The translations under genes and the position numbers were made by a program. From Coniella vitis (lineage: Eukaryota > Ascomycota > Sordariomycetes > Diaporthales > Schizoparmaceae), in contig WUJK01000010.1 of assembly GCA_011317545.1 (NCBI GenBank), positions 1,798,001 through 1,862,000 on the forward strand: a stretch of DNA of 64,000 bases, written 5' to 3'. Shown piece by piece: positions 11,100-23,939 of the stretch. Numbering within the stretch: position 1 is the first letter of the stretch; every line of letters starts with the position of its first letter. The notes under the pieces are model-generated. The model worked only from the letters and a program-made list of their open reading frames with translations. It was not told the origin of the DNA and did not search any database.

Positions 11100-12560
11100 A
11101 ATTCTGTTTATTACTAAGTTATTCGCTGATTTTCGTATTCTTTAATTAGATTTTTATAGATATTCTTTAGGGGTTCCTAAGTATTTTCTGAGTTATCGTA
11201 TCCTTTCTATTTAATAAGGTATTATTTCCCGCGTCCGCGTTTGCGTAAATTAAGGATTTATTCGACTTCGTACTATGCTTATTCTGGTTCGATGATATCT
11301 ATATCGTATAAGAGTTCTACGTCTGCTAGTGCTAGTTCTAGAAGTAAAATATAGAAGACTAGGTATAGACGTATATATAGGATTTCGAGTTTATAGTTAA
11401 CTGGGGAAATTTATCGTGTAATTTTATAGGGTCCGAGTTTCTTATAGTCGAGTTTATCGCTAGGTCTAGTAGTTTTAATATTTTTGCGGTTAAGGTAGAC
11501 TTTATCTCCCTTCTATAGGATTAGTCCCTTAATCCTTTTCTAATTAGCGTATTTCGTTATTTATTCTCTAACGTTCTAAAGTATACGTTAAGTATCTTCG
11601 TATAATTATTTGATTCTTCTGGCGTATTAGTCTGCCGTTTCTGCGTTTCCGCCTAGTAGTATTTCGTAGTATACCGTGGGGTTATATTCGTAGAGTAGGA
11701 AGAATAGTGATTTTCCTATACTTGTTGTATCTGCGCTATTATAGGCGAATTGTGCCGTAGGTAAGAGTTCGACCCAATTATCTTGTTTATAGTTAACGTA
11801 GTATCGTAGATACTATTCTATAATCTAGTTGGTACGTTCTGTTTATCCGTCTATCTAAGGATAAAATGCTATAGATATACGTTATATCGTTCCGAGGTAT
11901 TTAGTAAGTAAGATCTAGAATTTTAATATAAATTTTCTATCTCTATCTAATATAATTTCCTAAGGTATTCCGTAGTTAGCGATAATAATACGGAGGAATA
12001 TATATACGAGTTCTTCTACGGTACTACTTTCCTTATATAGTAGGAAGTATATATACTTGCTTAGTCTACAAACTACTACTAAGATGCTATCGTACTATAC
12101 CTAAGTTAAGGGTTCTCGTAAGAGGGGTAGCTTAATAATAAAGTCTAGACTAATGGATAACTAAATAGTCGTAGGTACTAGTAGAGGTTATAGTAGTCCG
12201 TAAGGTTTATATCGTTCTATCTTATTCCGTTTATATATATCGTAGTTATTAACGATATCCGTAACTCGTTTCTTAAGGTTTAGTGGGTTCTAATAGCGTT
12301 GGATCCTTTTATAGGTTGCTCTAATTCCTTAGTATCTATATGCTGGTACGCTGTAGATGCTTCTAATATAGTCGTTTTATTTTAATATTATTATACTATC
12401 GAGGTTAGGTATTTCTCCTTCGATACGTAGTGTTGCGTTGAGTTCCTTAGTGATGGATAGTATAGTAAGGTTGCCTTCCGAATCTTCTTTAAATATTGCT
12501 ATAATATCTTAGTCTTTACTGTTGCTATCCTTATAGTCTAGCCGTCTGCTGAGAGCGTCT
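11100..12560 (-). pseudogene. Integrase and chromodomain relic of the Gypsy pol
   Basis: On the minus strand the integrase core is readable: DSILVVVCRLSKYIYF (about 12040-12100), LDRDRKFI (about 11930-11955), AFYP.IDG.TERTN (about 11820-11880) and WVELLPTAQFAYNSADTTS (about 11710-11775), with stop codons in place of Trp and Gln. Further downstream SPVNYKLEI marks the integrase C-terminal domain. A chromodomain relic follows at about 11110-11280 (YEVE.ILN, then RKRGRGK.YLIK.KGY, then NT.EPLKN). A chromodomain at the C-terminus of integrase defines the chromovirus group, whose chromodomain is thought to guide integration to heterochromatin. The gene is dead. Confidence 0.85.
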
Positions 12561-13900
12561 GCTCGTTCGTTTTCCTTACCTTTGCGGTAGATAATCTTAA
12601 AGTCGAATTCTGATAGAAATTTATACTATCTAACTTATCGTTTGTTAAGCTGCTTCGTTAAGGTAAATACTTAAAGATTCTTATGATCCGTATATATAAG
12701 AATTTGTTATTTTGCGCCGATAAGGTAGTATCGCTATTCCCTAAAAGCTTCTACTATTGCTATAAGTTCTTAATCGGGCGTTCTATAGTTAAGTTCTGGT
12801 CTGTTTAATTTCTTACTGAAATTGCTAACTATCCGTAATCGTCCCTTATTATCTCGTTATCCGAGTTATCTACCGAGTATATAATCTAATACGTTTATCT
12901 CGATCTCGAAAACTTTATCTTAGTCTGCTTCGACTAGGATTAGTTCTAATATAACTATATCCTTAATTATACTAAAGGCTTTCTATACCTGTTCGTTCTA
13001 GTTAAAGGTAACGTCCTTTTTCGTAAGTTCCGTAAGTAGTGCTATAATACTATTATAGTTCTTAATAAATTATCGGTAGAAGTTAGCGTAGCCTAAGAAG
13101 GCTCTAACGTCTTTAACGTTCTAAGGTATAGGCTAGTCCCTAACTGCCTATACTTTGTCTTTCTATATTCGTATATACCCTAGTGTAATGGTATATCTAA
13201 GGTAGTTAACTTCTTAAGTATTCTAGTTGTATTTAGTAGGTTCTACTAAAATCTTATTATCTTAGAGGATTTGTAGGATTGTTGTAATATGCTTCTAGTG
13301 TTCTTCGAATATCTTTAAGTAAATAAGGATATCGTCTAGGTAAGCGATTATAAAATAGTCGAGGTGTTTGCGTAAGATAAAGTTTATTATCTCCTGGAAT
13401 AATATAGGGGCGTTGGTAAGTCCGAATAGTATAATGAGATATTCGAAATATCCGTAGCGTATTCTAAACGCTGTTTTCTATTCTTCCCCGGGTTTAATAC
13501 GAATATACGTATATCCTTCTTTAAGGTCGAGGGCCGTAAACTATTAGGCTCCTCTAAGTCTATCTCTAAGTTCTTTAAAGAGAGGTAAGGGGTATCGATT
13601 CTTAATTATAATATCGTTGAGTTGCCGATAGTTAACGTATAGTTATAGTTTGCCGTTCTTCTTTAGTATAAATAGGATTAGGTATCCTGCTGGTAAATAG
13701 GAGGGTCTGATATAGCCTTTTTTGAGATTTTCGTCGATATATTCTCTAAGTGCTTTAAGTTTATCCTTATCTAATCCGTAGATAGGAAAGAACTTTAGTT
13801 ATTCTTCTTCTTTAAGTGGGATCTCGTGGTCGTATAGGCCGTGCTCTAGTAGGCCGTTATCGAATTTTCCTTGAAATAGCTTTATAAACTTCCGATACTC
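12561..13900 (-). pseudogene. Reverse transcriptase / RNase H relic of the Gypsy pol
   Basis: The minus strand shows the RT active site [11 protein letters not shown] (YLDD at 13331-13342), preceded by LRKHLDYFI. Downstream come VKDVRAFLGYANFYR (about 13080-13130) and ALLTELTKKDVTFNWNEQ-like sequence (about 12990-13045), which link RT to RNase H. The RNase H region begins near 12900 (VFEIEINVLDYILG, a decayed DASDYA-type motif). Many in-frame TAG and TAA codons are present. Order and motifs are those of Ty3/Gypsy pol. Confidence 0.88.
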
Positions 13901-14299
13901 TTCTAGTATGCCGGAGAGGTCTCTAAACGTATCTTCGTCTTATATAGTTGCTATTATAAGGAGATATTATTATACGTGCTTAGTTCCTTCTTAAACTTAT
14001 CGCGATAATATATCCTGCTATCTATAGAATCCTATTATATCGTATCCTAATCTACCGTATCCCTTCCTTTATTAGGTATTAACTATCGTTAGATCCTTCT
14101 CTATAAGCTATCGAGGTTTATTATATCCTAGGGTAGCTATCGTCTTAGCTCTTCTCGATTTAGAGGTATATATAAATTCGTTTAAGCCCCTATTATCTAG
14201 GTATCGCCTAGTAACTAAATCCGATCCTACGCCTTTAATTATAACCGCTTCTTAGGTATCCGCTTTATCCTATAAAATATAGCTATTAGTCTAATCGAT

Positions 14300-14600
14300 T
14301 CGAGGATTTTCCTTTCTTAACTATAGTATGCCTAAGATTAGCTCGTATTGTGCGGTGTCCGTAATATTAAAGTTTATTAGTATCGTACGTCCGTAGATTA
14401 TAACTGGTAATTGATTAGATTCTATATCGATAATACCTTAGCTATAAGCGACTTCTATACCTTCTATAGTACTAAGTCTATAGGGTTCTATCTTCTTCTT
14501 CTAAGATATCCGTTCTCTATTAATAACGCTTAGGGATATAAAGTTTCCTTATACTCCGCTATCTAGGAGTGCTATATAGTATTTATCGTTAATTCGTACT
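14300..14600 (-). pseudogene. Aspartic protease relic of the Gypsy element
   Basis: On the minus strand the sequence YYIALLDSGV followed by a stop and GNFIS (about 14540-14590) matches the retropepsin active-site motif (A)LLDSGAxxNFI. It lies between the gag zinc knuckle and RT, as expected. Confidence 0.75.
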
Positions 14601-15359
14601 ACGATTTTTAAATATTCGTACGTCGAGCTATCTATCGCGTAGAGGGACTTTGTTATAAGTCCTGATCGCTTATTATCCCTTATAGGCGATCCTTGCCTTT
14701 TAGGTTCTGCTGTTCTTGCTATACTCTAAGGGCTGCTATCTATACTAAGTTCTTAGCTTATTATATTCCGTATCGTATATATACTGCGGCCTATCGCTAT
14801 AGGCGCGCTTAATTTTCTTCTTTAGTATATAGAGTCTATGCTCCGGGCTGACTATCCTTAAGGTCGTAGTAGGTATATGCTTTATCCGCTAGGTATTCTG
14901 CGTAGTCGGCGCGCTTATAGAAGCTATAGTACGTAGGTTCTGCGTACGTAGGTTTTGCGAGCTTTTCCCTTTGTTTCTATTCGCATATTCTATACTAATC
15001 GAGCGCTTTTTCTTACGCGTAAAGTGCGTACTAGGGTATCGTGCATTAGTACTATTTTACTTATCGCGTAGTATATTCGTAGGGGGTATTATATATAAGG
15101 CTAATGCTGGCGTAGTTTCCCCTTGTTCTGAGTACTTTGTAATAGTCGCTGTTATCGTCGTTGTAGGCGATAATGCTATGCCCTATCTCGCGCGTAGGGA
15201 ACTATTCGTTAGTTACCTTATGTTTAAAGTGTTATCTGTAATTGTATATAATGCAGGCAAACTATACGATCTGGTGGTGTTTTTTATAGAGGTGATTGAT
15301 TTGCGCGTCTTCCTATATAAGAGGGGTTTCGTCTTAATAAGATATTATTCGGAATAGTT

Positions 15360-16960
15360 CTCTAAGTATAATGCTATAGATAAGGTAATATATATCTCCT
15401 TTATCGGTATCTTCGTTTATAGAGCTTTCTGGTTCTAAGCTCGTTTCTTCGTTAATAGTTTAGGTGCTAGTACTCTAACCGATGCTAAGCGTTTCCTATT
15501 ATTCCGTAATTTCCGTAATATTGCTCTGCGAGATATCCGTTTCGTTAGGTAGTTCGTACCCTTTTATATTACGTTAGTAGGGGTATTCCCTAATAAGCTA
15601 GGCTTACTACTCTATTACTAGTCTTTCGAATAGACTATTATCTATAGAGAGGGGTATTTTCTAGGTAACTGTAATTTATTATTCCTTACGAGGTTTCTAA
15701 GGGAACTATCCTAAGCCTTACTTTGCCGAGAGGTACGTTATATAATTATCCTTATAATAGAAGGTCTAGTTAAGGAGTCTATAATCGGGGTCGTCCGACG
15801 CTTACTCTAGAAGCTAGTTTTAGCTAGGAGTAGAGTCCGTAGTCTTGCGTGTTATAATGTTGGCTTATCGTCCTTCGGGGACTTTCTTAAATTCTCTGGG
15901 TTTCTTAGGTTATCGGTATTCTCGTGCGAAGTAGCCTGTCTTGCTATAGTTAAAGTATTCCTTGCTTATAGGTTTGCGCTGAGCTGCGTCGAGCTCTATA
16001 GGTCCTGCGTATATAGTGCCGCTGACTACCGTACCTTGTTGCTGGAAGCTACGGTTAGTTATCTATTGAATCCGCCGTCCTATATTAGCGTAATTCCTCT
16101 ATATAGTATAGCTACCTCCTTTCTTGCTTTTCTCTATATATCTTTCGTAGAGATAGTTATCGATACGGATAGCGTTATTGCTAAATATTATAAAGTCTTC
16201 GGGCTAATCCTACTTAGAGATTTCGTCCTTAACCTTATCCTTAAGTCCTCTATAGTAGTATTCTATAAGGTTCTTATCTTCCTAAGGGAGGCGTATTAAG
16301 AGTTGCTTAAAGCGAACTATATAGGCTAAAGCAGACTTATTCTATTTAAATTTTATAAGTTATTACGCTATAATCCGTTCTTTATTAGGGTTACTAAATA
16401 TTTCCTTAAGGATATATTCGAATCCTGCGAATAAATCGAATATATTCTTAGTAGTCGTTTTACGTTGATTAAGGTTGCCTAGGTATTTAATATAGTTACG
16501 AAGTAAGGGTTCGTATTAGATAAGTGCGTCCTTTTCGAGTCGTATACCGGCTAAGATAACTTTATCGGGTTTAGTAGTAAACTATACTGCGTTATATAGG
16601 AAGTACGCCTTATAATAGGTAAGGAACCCTTAAAGCGTCTTCTAGTTGCCGTTGTATATAATAGGTTTATCTATCTTATAGCTATTACCGGTGTTCTAAA
16701 TAATAGGCGCTGGGGTTATAGTAGCCGTAGCTTAGTATTATTCGAGCTATTGGGCCTGCCTATAGATAGTGCGATTCTGCTGCTCCTAGTTCTACCGGAG
16801 TATAGCGAGTTATTAGGTAAGTTCGATTAATTAGCGTATTATATCTTCCTAAGTTGCAACCTAGCGACGTCCTTCGCCTAAGGTAGATAGGGTAGGAGTT
16901 TAAGGAGCTATTGCTATACTTAATATTGCCTAAGAGGTATATATAGACCGTCCTAAATAA
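15360..16960 (-). pseudogene. Gag relic with decayed CCHC zinc knuckle
   Basis: The minus strand at about 15914-15962 reads EYFNYSKTGYFAREYR, which has the spacing of a gag zinc knuckle. All three cysteines read Tyr and the His also reads Tyr, changes that G-to-A and C-to-T mutation would produce. Upstream gag sequence to about 16960 is too decayed to describe. No intact frame remains. Confidence 0.7.
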
Positions 16961-16972
16961 GAGTTGTGAAAA

Positions 16973-17457
16973 TATAATAATCCTTACCTAAATCCCGGAT
17001 TCTGGAAGTACCTATAAGTTATATATTAGCAGGTGGGGAAGTATTACCTTTAAGTCTTCGTACGTTGTCGAGCAATATTAAGTATTATAAGTGATTAAGA
17101 GGGATTACCCTATTATATAAAATAATACTTAGATTTATAACTGAAGACTATAAGGAAAACTATCTAATAGCTAGGAAATCCACCGTCCTTATATCCTTCC
17201 GTTGTTCTATATTAAATACCCTATTTAACCCTAGATTATCTGGATTATCTTACGATCTTAATAATCCGGCTCTGCTGGATTATCTAATGATCTTAATAAT
17301 CCATTCCTGATTAGTTCGCATAACCCTAACCCTAACTATGTTATCCTGTGTAACTTGGTTATATAAGAGATCCCTATCGGTCCGTTGAGGTTCCGATTTG
17401 CTGGCATATGGTTGCGCTGGCCTGTTCCTGTGACTTGCATGACCGTGGGTCATAATA
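16973..17457 (-). repeat. Right LTR (5' LTR of the minus-strand element)
   Basis: This is the 485-bp copy of the left LTR. It begins TATAATAATCC, the RIP-altered form of the left copy's TGTAATGATCC, and ends CATAATA. Its outer 240 bp (from about 17218) retain many G residues lost in the left copy, for example TCTGGATTATC against TCTAGATTATC. Its inner part is the more mutated. Both LTRs contain the short telomere-like run AACCCTAACCCTAAC. Confidence 0.92.
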
Positions 17458-17462
17458 CTATC
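17458..17462. repeat. Target-site duplication, right copy (CTATC)
   Basis: This repeats the 9896-9900 sequence immediately beyond the right LTR and fixes the right end of the insertion. Confidence 0.85.
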
Positions 17463-20400
17463 CCTTGCCAGCATATGGATGCCAAGTTGCATACCTGACG
17501 GCATATCATCTGAGAGATAGTATTCTCACGGTGAATCATGCCACTTGAAGCCAGTGGTCTGTCCAATCCAATTATCATTGACAACTTTCTACAATACACC
17601 AAGGGCCCAACCGTTTGAACGGCCAGGTGGTCTGACCAGCCGTGCTCGTAAAGCTCTCCTACCCCTTGATTCTACCCTTCTTCATCCATTCAATCTACAG
17701 ACTTAGGGTTCAATATAGAATTGAACAAGGCCTTGAGTGTAAATACGGTAAATTAGGACTTTCATTGACAGACCTTCCTTACTCAACGTCCGGATGATCT
17801 AACTTGTGAACATCAACAAGATGGAATGGCCTTTGTATATGTGTTTATCCCCTGCAATAAACGCACACAACAAATGACCAGACCAACATGTTCTATAACA
17901 GATATGAGGTGTGTATTCAATCTACAACAGAAATAACCAAAGCTTGTATTCAAAAATAGGCCATGGTTGGTTCGAAAATCACCGATCGGTAACGGCTCAT
18001 CAGTTTCCACTGAGATATTGCCAGGGCGCCGGTTCCAAGAACAAGAGACTAGACATAGAAACTCAAATAAAGTGCTAAGTACTGGCACTCTATGTTGAGA
18101 AACACAGTTCATTTCCTTTTGTACCAGATATGGAATGGTATTGTTGATCTTGATTCCTGGGTCTCGGGTTTCAAGGCAAGAACAGACGTGAAGCCTGTAT
18201 GTCCTACACCATTGAATGCTTATGTTTGGGTGCATCAGTGTATTTACCTGCACTAGGCTTGGAACACCCTCCAATTATACCTGACAGACAATTGAGCTCC
18301 TTCGGATATATATGTATGTAATATAGCAAGAGGTTGTGTATAGTTCAAATCAACGAGACCCATCGAAAGCAAGATCCTCAATTCCAAGCAGAATTACCAA
18401 GCAGAGGAGATGACACGGGACACTTTTCGAAGGTCAGTATACATTATTCAAACTCTTACTCCTCCTATCATGGTATCTTGCTATGTCGCTCAAAACGCGT
18501 GTAATGTAACCGGACAGCTGATAGCATTTACCAGTCAGAGGATCAACTAGAAAACAGCAGTACAATGGAGAGTCAACTCTAATGTGCATTTTCACGTCTG
18601 TAAAAAAAAAAGCGATGATACAGAGATTGCAGGATTGATGGTGGCATTGGCAACCTTCTCATATCTTCAGATCATCCAACGCAATCGGACTTGGATAGGT
18701 GACAGCGCAGATATGTATCGAAAGGACTTCAAATTAGATAATGTTTCCAAGTGGCGTATCATTGGTCCATTCAATGGTGACACGGTCCTCCAGACCTTTT
18801 CATGCTCCTAAACGAGCGTAGACTTGTCGAATACCTAACAATTTTTACCAGCCTCTGGTAGGAATAGTCTCGGTCGTGCTCGCATTTTCAGCATCACCCA
18901 CAGAAAAACAAAAGACTCCGGACGGATCGCCAAATTACGAACATCAAATTGGGAAGCGCTGTCTTTTCGGCAAGAAGCACCAAGATCCGATCCATCGAAG
19001 TACAGGGTCAAGTTTGAGACTGACGTCCGGGGTACCATAGTTAATACACGATGATACGTACTTATGCCAAGGATGTGTAGCTCTCTCCTCCCAGCCATGG
19101 GACCAGGCAGACACAGGGGGCCGAGGCGACTGTGCCTCTCGGTAAGCAACCACTCATATAAAGGAAAAATCCTACGGGATGATGATCATGATGGTGGTGA
19201 TTGTCTGGCCTGCCTCTTGAAATGGGGCCAAGAGTTTATCAACCCACCACTAGGGTGAGTATGCCTCAATAAATTGGGGCGGGCCAGTACGTTCGTGGAA
19301 AGTCAGTCGTGGAGGATATGCTTGCGGCTGAAGACACTGGACGTCACATATACAAGTACTGTGGTCTCCAAGACTTACTTGGATCCAGTTCCTCCTTATA
19401 GGAAGAGCGGTCAACACCAAGATGGCGGGATACTAAGTTTTGATTGGCATGCCTTCGTTACAGTACTTTGGCCACCATCGAGGATCCAGACTCGCTCAAC
19501 GTAGCACTGTTTGTATTTCACGACACCGCTCTGTTGCTATATACGTGAGATCTCTCGATATCGGTGGTTGCTATAGAAGGTTGTTGGCGAGTCCCAGATG
19601 AGCCTTTTTTAGGGCCGGTGTCACTAACAAAGACCAAATATGACATCTGTGTATGAATACATTTTGTTATATGTACTCTTATGTCTCTGAAGGTTGTATA
19701 CAGAGTTCAATTGTTCAGAAACCTTGACTTTGATCTGGTCCTATAACAAAAAACTGTTCGAGATATTGGTTCGTCCACTCAAACATCCTCAAGGGACAGA
19801 GCAGCCCTCACCTTGAATCAGACCGGTGCTGCCATAATGTTTACATACTCCCCCTAGGTTGGATGGAAAATCGTGTTCTTGAGCGAAGACATTCCCGTTT
19901 CCTGGAGCACCTTCTGGGGTTCTTCAAGGCCTGAGATGTGTGACACAAGACATACAAGGCGTGAAGTATGATACAGCCTCATGAGCCCTCATGAGTCGGG
20001 AGTCAACATGATTCCACTCCGTGCAAGCCTCTGGAAATCTCTTTATTCAGTCTGGCAGACGGAGGGGGTCCGGTGCGGAGCGGACATTGATACTAGCCAC
20101 GCCCCTTGGACAGGCTGACCACAAAAGGATACTTTGCTCATCACAAATCCTATAATATTGCCATCTCGCTTCAGACTCTTTAGATCCTGAGGGTCTGCAT
20201 ACTAGATACTTGATGCGAAGGATGAAAGCGATCGGGTTATTGTGCCTCAGATAGACACTACCCAGTCGCTCCCAAGGTACAACTCTCCTGATACTGATAC
20301 CATTCGGCGGTCATCGTTCAAGCAGGGGTAAAGCGTAAAACTCTCCAATCAAGCGTGGATTCTTGTTTTAACAAAGACAAAAAAAAAAAAAAAAAAAGAA

Positions 20401-23400
20401 AAGAAACAATAAGGGGAAAAGAACATGTAGGATCTAGATGTCGTATGGGCTCTGCGCACGCGGAACCGAGCACAACCATAAGATGTATAATGACTTCCGC
20501 CCTGTCCCGAAGCGGGGCGATGGTAACTTGTCGATCCCGTTGTCCTCTGAGCGGATGGATTTCGAGAATTGCAGGTGCTCCTGAACGGAGGAAACGTCTT
20601 CCGGCATGATTTCTTTGGGGCGGATTTCACAAAACGGGAATCAGGACTTTGTGACTTGAGAGACGATTCAAATCCTCTGGGCTCGAGCCAGACCTGTGGT
20701 TGCGAAGCATGTTCAAGGCGGAACGACGGCAGGGGAGGCATTTTGGCCCCCACAACACCACATGCGCGTGTCGTATTAAACTCTTCATTGCCCAGGTGGA
20801 GGAGGAGGAATGAGGTGGGTTGCAGACAAGCGGCGCGGAAGTTTTCAACCGAGTCTTTGCTGTGGTCATGCGGAATACGCAGCGGTAATCCTGTTGCAGA
20901 AGGGAAGTGCTGGGCCAACGTATGCAAGTTCGGTGGGGGGGGGGTGTCTTTTGATCAGGGACATAATGCTGGTGCCTGAAATGCAATCTACAAATCGGAG
21001 GGGGAAAAGCATTCTGACATCGCTGGGACGTACACATTTTGGGTACACCACGTCTCAGTGGGACGGCAGTAGGATTGGATGCAGTGGGTGAGAAGAGGCA
21101 TTGGCCTGTCAGATCGCTTGGCTATAAGCCAGTTTACATGTATGCTGATGTGACGCAACGTTTCGTTGCAAGCCAAGTGTGTCTCTGTGGTGGTGGGAAA
21201 AAGGGAGAGGGGGGGGGGCAGAGAATTGTGTGAGTAAGGCGATCAAAAAAAAAAAAAAAAGGTCCATCTTACTGCTATATTCTGCTGCCATCCTGTATGC
21301 ATAAGTAAGAAGGAGAGTGCCTTGTGTTACACCAGTTCATATAGTATATGAGTACGTGCTTGCGTAGGTAAGCAAATTTGTCAGATGGGTTATTTATACC
21401 CTCGCATTACCTAAGTCTCAACTCTCCTCCTAAAGTTGTGCTGGTGAAGCTGACTGCTTCGATGTTTCTGCGCGTCGCTCAAGATGCGGAGCCCAAAGAG
21501 TTGTTGGCAATCCAACCGTTTTCGAATTGCTACTTTACAGCAGATCCACCGCGAAGCCAGCTGAGCCCAGCAGGGAACATTGGAATCTCAAGTCCTGGCT
21601 TCCCAGTCGCACGCTTGTCAACGCTGGTCAAAGTTGCGAAGGAGGAATGGAACCCAGCAAGCCTCGGATCTGGGCCGGCTGTTGAACAAACTACTATTAC
21701 ATCGTATATGTAGACCACGTTGCATATCCCAACGCGGTATATAGACGATCCAACAGACCCACGTTGTTTCTAGGCTCCCAAATTCCATGACCCGCGAGAG
21801 ATTCATCAACCTCGGCATCTGATCTACCCGCCCAGGTGGCCCCCACAGCGCCGCTGGGACGGAGAAGAAAACATTGGAGAGCAACTGATATTCGTGCTTC
21901 GTACCCAGACGGTGGAGCCATACAGATATACCAAAGTACTATGTACTCATAGTAACATAGTCACCCACCATTGGTATACGATGTGCGGAGACGGTATTCC
22001 TTCCTGCAAGCATGTACCGCTGCGGGAGACAAGCCTGGCAGAGTACTTGGTCTTGGGCTTTCTGTCTTTGGCACCTCCACAAGGCTGCAGGAGATGCAGG
22101 GCGTGCCTTGACCCCCCTCCCTGGGTGGTGAACAGACAGCAAGACGCTCATGTGATGTTACTCTGCAGGCGTTAACGCGACTGTCGAGGGCATTGGCTGA
22201 GACGATCTCGTAGGTGCATGCTCCCATCCACAATGCAGGTATGGTGATCTATAACAAGGAGAACACGAAATCGAAACCAAAAATGGAAAAGCGCAACAGC
22301 AAGTGCGTGCACAGGTTCTGGAAGCAATCACTTGCATCCAGGAGGGAGAACATGTTGTCAGGTACCCAAGAAAGGCTCGCCAGACCAGCCAACTACCTTG
22401 AATGAATCCTAAAGCGGTAGAAGAGGTGGTGTGCAGGTTGTATGCAGGCGGCCTGACAACAGTCAGAAGGATATCGTATATAACATTCAGGACAGTAGGG
22501 AACATCTACAGTGTGCTATGTACTATGTAGGGTAAAGACAAATCAGTCAAGACGTGCTGATCTAGGCTCGAGTTGCGTATCTGCTCTGCATATAGGGTGA
22601 GAATGGACGGACTGCAGTACAACTCGAGCTGCATATCCCTCGCTGCCTGCGTTTCTATGGCATGTATCTTGAGCAGAGATGGCTCGAGTGTTGGTTATGC
22701 ATATAAAGGACTAGACTAGAACAGTATACAAATACAACGCGTTAGTATCGACCAGAGACTGACCACCAGTACATAGTATGTCTTGCGGCATCACACCACT
22801 TTGCGCTAGGGCTTGTGCAACGCGGAATTGTTCCTGTGCAGCGATGCTGCCCTGCCCTGCCAAAGCTGTGGGGCGTCCAAAAGGACGCGCTGTCCGACTG
22901 AAGCCTGTTTGGAAGCGATGGAAGCCCGCAGACCGTGGCTAACGGCTCTACTGGCCGCTACTCTGCACAGTTACCGTGCCTAGGCAGGGACATAGTATTG
23001 GAAGGATTGGGATAAACGTGCTCTACTATAGTTGGCGGGCTGAACCGTCCTTCGGCTGCGTGCCCGGTGACGCAGCGCACTTTGCCTGACAGAAACCCGG
23101 AAAAGGTTCGACAACGGCGAGTCGATTGGGAATAGTATGTGACCTAGGATGTTCTGTCGCATCATACATAGTCGTACTCTTGATTTGCACACGCTGGCTA
23201 TCAGTCGAGGAGCTCCACCACCGAGCATGGGATTATAGTTACTAGAGGACCTCAGCAAAGTAGTGAGCAGATCCCATGCGCTTCTGATAAGCGTTTGCCA
23301 GAGGACGCCCAGATTTTGTCTTCAACGGATGGATTTGATGTTAAGCCCTGCAGCGACTCGACCGCCTGTATTTGTTCTGAAACCAATAAGTCGGTTCCTG

Positions 23401-23939
23401 GCCAAGTCACAGCAGTAGCCACGCCTTGACTCGGCTGTTTCAGCGCATGATATGTTTTGGGACCGGCATAAACGTCAAAGTCACGGTGGGCCACTTGGCA
23501 GTGGCCCAGCATATGTGCGTGCTATATAGTGACAAGGCTGAACCTGAAATACAATACTTGCCAGCCAGTCAGCCCAACCGGGCAAGCCCCACGAATGGCT
23601 CCTCGAGGCCATTGGCGAGCCCTCCACTAATGTAGAGCCGTTATGCCAAGCCACAGTGACCCCTGGTTGCTTTCTCAACCGGTCTCTGAATACATAAACA
23701 TAATAGTATGCCCGCCGCATCCGACGGTGTGCCTCTTTTGTACGTCAGAACTTTGACGAGCTGGGGGGCAACGTGGGCTTCCTCTCTAGTGTGTCTATAT
23801 ACGTCTTATGCATATAGTAATATTGGTTGCTCGTGCGTGTCTGCACTGGAACCTAGATGTGGCTGAGGCCTTTTCATTCTTGGGTTGGGGGGGGGGGTGG
23901 AATCTGCCCGGCTGTATCGATGCTAAGCATCATGCCTCG
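17463..23939. other. Gene-poor region to the right of the retrotransposon
   Basis: These 6.5 kb are of moderate GC without the strong TpA enrichment of the element. Open frames are short (up to about 190 codons) and show no recognisable domain, no consistent coding character and no convincing splice pattern. Notable simple sequences are an A-rich run at 20379-20397, another at 21245-21260, and G runs at 20935-20944 and 23889-23897. I recognised no tRNA, rRNA or LTR here. Confidence 0.5.
20379..20397. repeat. Poly-A tract
   Basis: An uninterrupted run of about 19 A within unannotated DNA. It could be a microsatellite or the tail of an old retroposed sequence; no upstream LINE or SINE body was recognised. 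Confidence 0.5.

Larger units (their letters stand above)
9901..17457 (-). mobile_element. RIP-degraded Ty3/Gypsy (chromovirus-type) LTR retrotransposon, 7,557 bp
   Basis: The element is a complete insertion: two 485-bp LTRs, a 5-bp duplication CTATC on both sides, and coding relics in minus-strand order gag, protease, reverse transcriptase, RNase H, integrase, chromodomain (right to left). The interior is strongly AT-rich with TpA everywhere and almost no CpA/TpG, the signature of repeat-induced point mutation. Every coding frame is broken by many TAG/TAA codons that look like mutated TGG, CAG and CAA codons. Motifs still readable on the minus strand are YLDD (13331-13342), LLDSG (about 14551-14575), LDRDRKFI (about 11930-11955) and a zinc-knuckle relic (about 15914-15962). 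It cannot move by itself. It separates the conserved gene block on its left from the accessory region on its right. Confidence 0.93.

Noticed and set aside
14971..15357. Plus-strand frame of 128 codons in the AT-rich element
   Set aside because: It opposes the gag region, its composition reflects RIP, and no family is seen; probably a chance frame, since stop codons on this strand are not favoured there.
17813..18274. Minus-strand frame of 153 codons right of the element
   Set aside because: It begins with a TTG codon, has no recognised domain and no neighbouring exon.
20640..20690. Possible tRNA B-box-like word GATTCAAATCC
   Set aside because: The flanking bases do not form a T stem or acceptor stem.
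20349..20927. Minus-strand frame of 192 codons in the gene-poor region
   Set aside because: The C-terminus is the translation of a poly-T run and the rest shows no conserved pattern.
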